Below, one piece after another: positions 24,429 through 28,073 of a stretch of 28,073 bases of DNA. Origin of the DNA: Candidatus Fermentibacterota bacterium (GTDB lineage Bacteria; Fermentibacterota; Fermentibacteria; Fermentibacterales; Fermentibacteraceae); NCBI GenBank assembly GCA_012523605.1, contig JAAYTY010000094.1, forward strand, positions 1-28,073, in the 5' to 3' direction. The notes below the pieces were generated by a model that ran no database searches, was not told the DNA's origin, and saw only the letters and a program-made list of their open reading frames with translations. Numbering within the stretch: position 1 is the first letter of the stretch; every line of letters starts with the position of its first letter. Made by a program: the position numbers and the translations under genes.

Positions 24429-25166
24429 TTGGCTCTCCACAGGACTGAAACCTCATTCGAGATACCGCGTGAGACGCGGCTCGTCGTGAGGGGCACGAAC
24501 GGCTCCATCATCTGCAGGAGAGGGTCTGGAAGCAAGGTGCTGGCAGCAGCCGTCCGGGAGGACTCACCCGAGCTCCCCCACTCCCGCTTCATCGAGCTGC
24601 ATGTCGATACCGGCAGTGAATTCGTCGTGAAGTGCAGGTACTGCTGCAGCAGGGTGCCCGCAGCGGCCGACCTGGAGCTGGAGCTGCCCGGCCATCTCGA
24701 CAGCCTGCTGGTCGAGACGCTGAACGGCAGCATCATCGTCGACGGTCCCGGATGCCCTGTCAAGGCGATGACCTGCAACGGCTTCATAAGGTGCAGCGCG
24801 CCCTGCGGTCCTCTGGACCTGCAGTCCAGAAACGGCAGGATCGACACACTCGGGCTCTGCGCCGTCTCGTCCATCTCGACCACGCTGGGCGACATCAGAG
24901 CCGAGATCGGCTCGATCCCCGTGTCAGGAGCCTCCATCTCGGCGGTGACAGGCGCAATCGAGGTCTGCCTGCCTCCCGACGCCTCCATCTTCGTGGATGC
25001 GGCAACCGGAAGGGGAAGGATCTCGGCTCAGAACCTGGAGATGAACTCGCCCGAAGCCGGCCACGGCTCCATCCGGGGAGCGATGGGTCCGGGAGGCCCG
25101 AGGCTTTTCGTCAGAACACGCCTGGGCGATCTCGTTCTGACCAGCCGGAAGCCCGGAAAGGATTGA
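24429..25166 (+). CDS. DUF4097-like beta-helix protein, Cys-rich
   Basis: A 245-residue protein made of repeated short beta strands with turns such as TNGSIICRR, LNGSIIVDG, NGFIRCSAP, RNGRIDTLG, LGDIRAEIG and TGAIEVCLP. This is the pattern of DUF4097/DUF4098 putative adhesin-like domains. There is no signal peptide or membrane helix. Unusually it has ten cysteines, including CRYCC at 69-73. The TTG at 24429 is chosen because GGAGG stands 6 bases upstream. A nearby ATG at 24416 is in another frame. It overlaps or abuts the amidase gene. No function can be named. Confidence 0.75.
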   Translation: MALHRTETSFEIPRETRLVVRGTNGSIICRRGSGSKVLAAAVREDSPELPHSRFIELHVDTGSEFVVKCRYCCSRVPAAADLELELPGHLDSLLVETLNGSIIVDGPGCPVKAMTCNGFIRCSAPCGPLDLQSRNGRIDTLGLCAVSSISTTLGDIRAEIGSIPVSGASISAVTGAIEVCLPPDASIFVDAATGRGRISAQNLEMNSPEAGHGSIRGAMGPGGPRLFVRTRLGDLVLTSRKPGKD

Positions 25167-25168
25167 TC

Positions 25169-25759
25169 TTGCGGGGAGAATCCGCACCGGTTCAGCGTCT
25201 TCCGGCGTCACTCCTCGAATGGCTGCGCTCCGTCGCTGGAAACCTGGCAGGAGATCTCACGGAGGCTCGATGCAGGCAGCTCGCAGAGCCGCCTCCAGGC
25301 GATTCCTACGAACCACTGGACGATGTGCGCCGGATTGTCGTGCACCATTCGGCGACACGCGACGGCAGCGTCGGACTCTTCCGGCTGATGCACAGGGGGC
25401 TGAACGGCTGGAGCGACGTGGGCTATCACTATGTGATCGGGAACGGAACCTTCTCCGGCGACGGCGAAGTGGAGGCTGGCAGGCCTCCATGGGCGCGCGG
25501 GGCTCATGCGAGGGGCGGCAACGCCGACTCGATCGGGATATGCCTCGTCGGCAACTTCGACGAATCGGCGCCCACGCCAGGACAGCTCCGTTCCCTGGGA
25601 AGGCTGCTGAGGAGACTCATGCGCGCCTCGGGACTGACATCGGAAGACATCATCCTGCACAGGGAGGTCCGCACCTGCAGGACAGGCTGCCCCGGCCGCA
25701 ATCTCGACCGCGCCGCCGTCCTCGCCCTGCTCGACCGGAATCAGGTTGAAGAAACTTGA
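25169..25759 (+). CDS. Amidase_2/PGRP-type N-acetylmuramoyl-L-alanine amidase
   Basis: A 196-residue zinc amidase of the T7-lysozyme/PGRP fold that cuts the bond between MurNAc and the stem peptide. Expected zinc ligands are H59 (IVVHHSAT), H164 (IILHREV) and C174 (GCPG). The catalytic tyrosine is Y86 in VGYHYVIGNG. SIGICLVGNFDESAPT and QLRSLGRLLRRLM are also typical. The TTG at 25169 is preferred, with AGGA 6 bases before it; a TTG at 25163 overlapping the previous stop is possible. No signal peptide is present, so it may act on cytoplasmic recycled muropeptides, like AmpD, or leave the cell by another route. Confidence 0.9.
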   Translation: MRGESAPVQRLPASLLEWLRSVAGNLAGDLTEARCRQLAEPPPGDSYEPLDDVRRIVVHHSATRDGSVGLFRLMHRGLNGWSDVGYHYVIGNGTFSGDGEVEAGRPPWARGAHARGGNADSIGICLVGNFDESAPTPGQLRSLGRLLRRLMRASGLTSEDIILHREVRTCRTGCPGRNLDRAAVLALLDRNQVEET

Positions 25760-25775
25760 GAAACACACATAAGAT

Positions 25776-25787
25776 TTGACATGTCAA
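25776..25787. promoter_or_regulatory. Perfect 12-bp palindrome TTGACATGTCAA
   Basis: The palindrome lies 16 bases after the amidase stop in a locally AT-rich patch, with flanking AGA/TCT extending the symmetry after a one-base bulge. It could be an operator or a weak transcript-ending hairpin. No gene start is close enough downstream on the plus strand to assign it. Confidence 0.3.
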
Positions 25788-25885
25788 TCTAATACGTTTC
25801 CTGTCCCGACTGCCCGGCGCCATCCCAGTGAAGAGCCTTTCGCGTTGCGAATGATGATGTTTCCGGTTTCTCCGGCGGATACCGT

Positions 25886-25909
25886 CGGGGCGGGCCGAAG
25901 CCCGCCCCG
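25886..25909. terminator. Bidirectional terminator hairpin between convergent genes
   Basis: CGGGGCGGGC and GCCCGCCCCG form a perfect 10-bp stem with a CGAA tetraloop. It lies between the amidase gene (ends 25759) and the minus-strand secreted protein gene (ends 25934), 25 bases from the latter's stop. No T-run is present. Confidence 0.65.
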
Positions 25910-25933
25910 CGCGAGAACAGATGATCCGTCAGG

Positions 25934-28073
25934 CTACCGGATCAGGATCACCTTGGCCGATTCGACGGAGCCGGGGGCCTCCAGGCGAACGAAGTACACG
26001 CCGGAGGGAGCAGGACTTCCGTCAGCGGCGGCGCCATCCCACGACATGATCGATTCGCCGGGGCCGGCCGTGCCGTCGTTGAGCACCCTCAGGCACCTGC
26101 CGCCGAGGTCGTACACCGCCACGCGGAACGGTATGTCCGCCGAGGGGACCGACACTTCGATGGACATGTGCCCGCAGGAAGGGTTGGGAACCGGCAGGCC
26201 CATCTCGAAAGACGCCGGAGCGCCGGGGCCGCCGGGGGCTCCCGTGGGCGGTATCAGCGTCAGCCGGAACGACCAGTCGGCGTAGGTGACATTGTTCCAG
26301 CCCTGCGTCTTGTTGTGCCACCAGCTGCGGTTTGCACGCGGCAGATCGGTGTCCGTTCCCACACCGAGCGCCTTCGCATCGGGCCAGTGGGTGACGAACC
26401 AGAGGTCTCCGCCGGTCGATAGCTCGACGCTCATCGGGACGACGAGCCATCCCGGAACGGAGGAGGCGGAGATGTTCTCGACGTAGTAGAGGGGATTCTC
26501 GATGTCGGGCATGCCGGAGCCGTTGTCCGGACACAGCGCCCCCCAGCTGAACGGCTCTGTGGAGTTCACATACACTCTGAACTGCGTGGCTGTATAGGGG
26601 GGGGAGATGGTCGGGGTGAAGCGGGTTGCGAACATGTCGTCATCGAGGCTTCCCACCCAGTAGTAGGACTCCCATCCGCCGTCCTCGTAGATGATCTCGT
26701 AGACTATCTGGAAGAAGGGGAGGCCGGCTGTGTTGTTGTCCGGATCGTAGTCGTCTGCAACCGAAACCGTCAGCTCGGCGGAGTAGTCGCCGATCTGGTC
26801 CGGAGTCCAGGGCGGCATCGACACGGTTGCCAGGACACCGGGCGCCAGGGCGGAAGTGGTCGTGCTCTGATCGTACACTATGCCGCCGGCTCCCGTGATC
26901 ACGAGGTGGACGCTGATCGCTTCCGTATAGGTTCCGGAGTTCTTCACCTTCACCATGGGCGTCATCTGCATGTTGAACGTGTTTTCGGCGTAGGGGCAGA
27001 GTATAGAGACCGCCTCGGCGTCGTGATACGCCCTGACCAGCACGGCCATGCTGTCGTTGGCGGGAAAGCCGTCACCGGAAAGACCTGTGACCGCCGAGAA
27101 AACCCAGCTGCCGTACTCGGGCACGGTCCAGCTCGGGAAGGTGACGTTCGTGTTCGCGCCGGGCGCGAGCGAGTTCACGCTGGCTGTCCCGGTCCAGACG
27201 ACAGTCCCTCCCTGGGCTTCGAATATCTCGGCGCTCACCGGGAAGCTCTCGGCTGACTGCCCGAAGTTGCCCACGGTGATCTGCGGCGTGACGGTGTTGC
27301 CCACCTGCTGGTTCTCGGCGGGGGAAACCACCGCCACCACTCCCACGTCGTGCGCCTGGGTCTCCATTATCCGGATTCCGTAGACTTCGCCGCCGTTTCC
27401 CATCTGACGGGCGTGGACGGCCTTGCCCGAGCATGTGGCGAAACCGCCGTCGTCGCTTATGTCCACGCTGAAGATCGAGCCGGGTTCGTCTATGTCGTCC
27501 AGAAGGTGGAAGATGACAGCCCCGGTGCGATCCAGGGCGGTGAACACGTCGCCTCCTGTGGCATTGTACGTGCCCCAGCTCCCTGCAGCGATCACGGAGC
27601 CGTCGTCGCAGATGGCGATAGAGCTGACATAGTCGCCGTAGTTCTTGTACTCCCACATCACCGACGCTGAGCCCGAGGAAGGCCAGTCGACGGCCACGAC
27701 CTTGCCGCGGTAGGGATTGAATCCGAGCGTCCCACCGGCGGCGGTCAGCCCGTCGTCGCTTATTCCCACTGCGGTCACCCAGCTGTCGCCTGTGGCGAAG
27801 GTGCCGGCCGAAGCCCAGGCCGAGCCGGTCCACTGGTACAAGCGAATCTGGCCGTTGAAGTTGCCTATTACAACCCTGTTCCCGTCACCGGAGATGGCCG
27901 CCTTCGTCTGGCCGTAGTTCCCCATGCCTGAACCCACCAGGCTTCCATCCGCCATGCTGTAAACCTGGGCGCCGGCAGTCTGGTCGTATGCCGATACCAG
28001 CACGCGGTTGCCCGAGGAGGCTATGTCGACTCCATAGATGCCGTTGCCCACGGTCTGCAGATGGACCTCCCAG
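25934..28073 (-). CDS. Large secreted beta-propeller/CARDB protein with C-terminal FlgD-like domain (N-terminus outside window)
   Basis: The frame is open to the right edge (WEVHLQTVGNGIYGVD at the edge), so the apparent GTG at 28051 is an internal Val codon, and at least 712 residues are present. The first third has repeated blades with ISGDGNRVVIG, ISDDGLTAAGG, ICDDGSVIAAGS and ISDDGGFATCSG, typical of a beta-propeller. Two CARDB-like domains follow, opening HDVGVVAVVSPAENQQV and HDAEAVSILCPYAENTF. A unique beta-rich region with Trp-rich stretches comes next. The last 85 residues (LPVPNPSCGHMSIEVSV ... VAVYDLGGRCLRVL ... GVYFVRLEAPG ... KVILIR) are a FlgD-like/Por-type domain, which suggests export and surface attachment. 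Function unknown; probably an extracellular surface protein. Confidence 0.85.
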   Translation of the reverse strand, partial: WEVHLQTVGNGIYGVDIASSGNRVLVSAYDQTAGAQVYSMADGSLVGSGMGNYGQTKAAISGDGNRVVIGNFNGQIRLYQWTGSAWASAGTFATGDSWVTAVGISDDGLTAAGGTLGFNPYRGKVVAVDWPSSGSASVMWEYKNYGDYVSSIAICDDGSVIAAGSWGTYNATGGDVFTALDRTGAVIFHLLDDIDEPGSIFSVDISDDGGFATCSGKAVHARQMGNGGEVYGIRIMETQAHDVGVVAVVSPAENQQVGNTVTPQITVGNFGQSAESFPVSAEIFEAQGGTVVWTGTASVNSLAPGANTNVTFPSWTVPEYGSWVFSAVTGLSGDGFPANDSMAVLVRAYHDAEAVSILCPYAENTFNMQMTPMVKVKNSGTYTEAISVHLVITGAGGIVYDQSTTTSALAPGVLATVSMPPWTPDQIGDYSAELTVSVADDYDPDNNTAGLPFFQIVYEIIYEDGGWESYYWVGSLDDDMFATRFTPTISPPYTATQFRVYVNSTEPFSWGALCPDNGSGMPDIENPLYYVENISASSVPGWLVVPMSVELSTGGDLWFVTHWPDAKALGVGTDTDLPRANRSWWHNKTQGWNNVTYADWSFRLTLIPPTGAPGGPGAPASFEMGLPVPNPSCGHMSIEVSVPSADIPFRVAVYDLGGRCLRVLNDGTAGPGESIMSWDGAAADGSPAPSGVYFVRLEAPGSVESAKVILIR

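Noticed and set aside
1..28073. tRNA, rRNA, CRISPR array, insertion sequence or phage genes
   Set aside because: I looked for cloverleaf-like stretches, spaced repeats, transposase motifs and terminal inverted repeats by eye and found none.

Overview
The window is a compact, GC-rich bacterial chromosome segment with about 21 genes, mostly packed head to tail with 4-base overlaps. I see no tRNA, rRNA, insertion sequence, phage gene or CRISPR array. Two secreted proteins (an M28 peptidase and a beta-propeller/CARDB protein) end in a FlgD-like/Por-type C-terminal domain. Together with PpiD-like, MltD-like and Slt-like envelope proteins, this suggests a diderm from the Fibrobacteres-Chlorobi-Bacteroidetes neighbourhood, perhaps a GC-rich candidate phylum such as Fermentibacteria. 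The placement is an inference from domain style, not from a marker gene.

Left part (1-3699): the N-terminal end of a PpiD/SurA-like folding factor (minus strand, cut by the window edge) diverges from holA (DNA polymerase III delta). holA is followed by an acidic coiled-coil/zinc-ribbon protein. Aspartate-semialdehyde dehydrogenase (asd) lies on the minus strand.

Envelope operon (about 3706-12904): an MltD-like lytic transglycosylase with three LysM domains, a 1204-residue helical-repeat protein, a coiled-coil protein with C-terminal TPRs, and an Slt70-like lytic transglycosylase. Junctions are 6 bases or 4-base overlaps, so the four are probably made together. A GT-C-like membrane protein converges on this operon and shares a CTAG at the stop codons. 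A 460-base gap and kbl (glycine C-acetyltransferase) follow.

Candidate novel system (16046-20062): four coupled genes encode (1) a two-helix membrane protein with a zinc ribbon, (2) a signal-peptide/one-TM protein of DUF2207-like layout that ends in seven cysteines alternating with alanine or Ala-Gly and then GGGR, (3) a PqqD-like recognition domain fused to a radical SAM/SPASM enzyme, and (4) a class I SAM methyltransferase. The layout is that of a RiPP maturation cassette in which the substrate would be the C-terminal tail of a full-size membrane protein rather than a small peptide. This is the most interesting item in the window.

Right part (20335-28073): a secreted M28 peptidase; a TlpA-like thioredoxin lipoprotein interrupted by an in-frame TAA just after its signal peptide; a one-Cys peroxiredoxin; a ComB-family protein; a Cys-rich DUF4097-like protein; an Amidase_2/PGRP-type amidase; and, convergent to these and cut by the right edge, a large secreted beta-propeller/CARDB protein. 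Among the 20 gene ends in the window, TGA is used 11 times, TAG 9 times and TAA never, which makes the in-frame TAA stand out.
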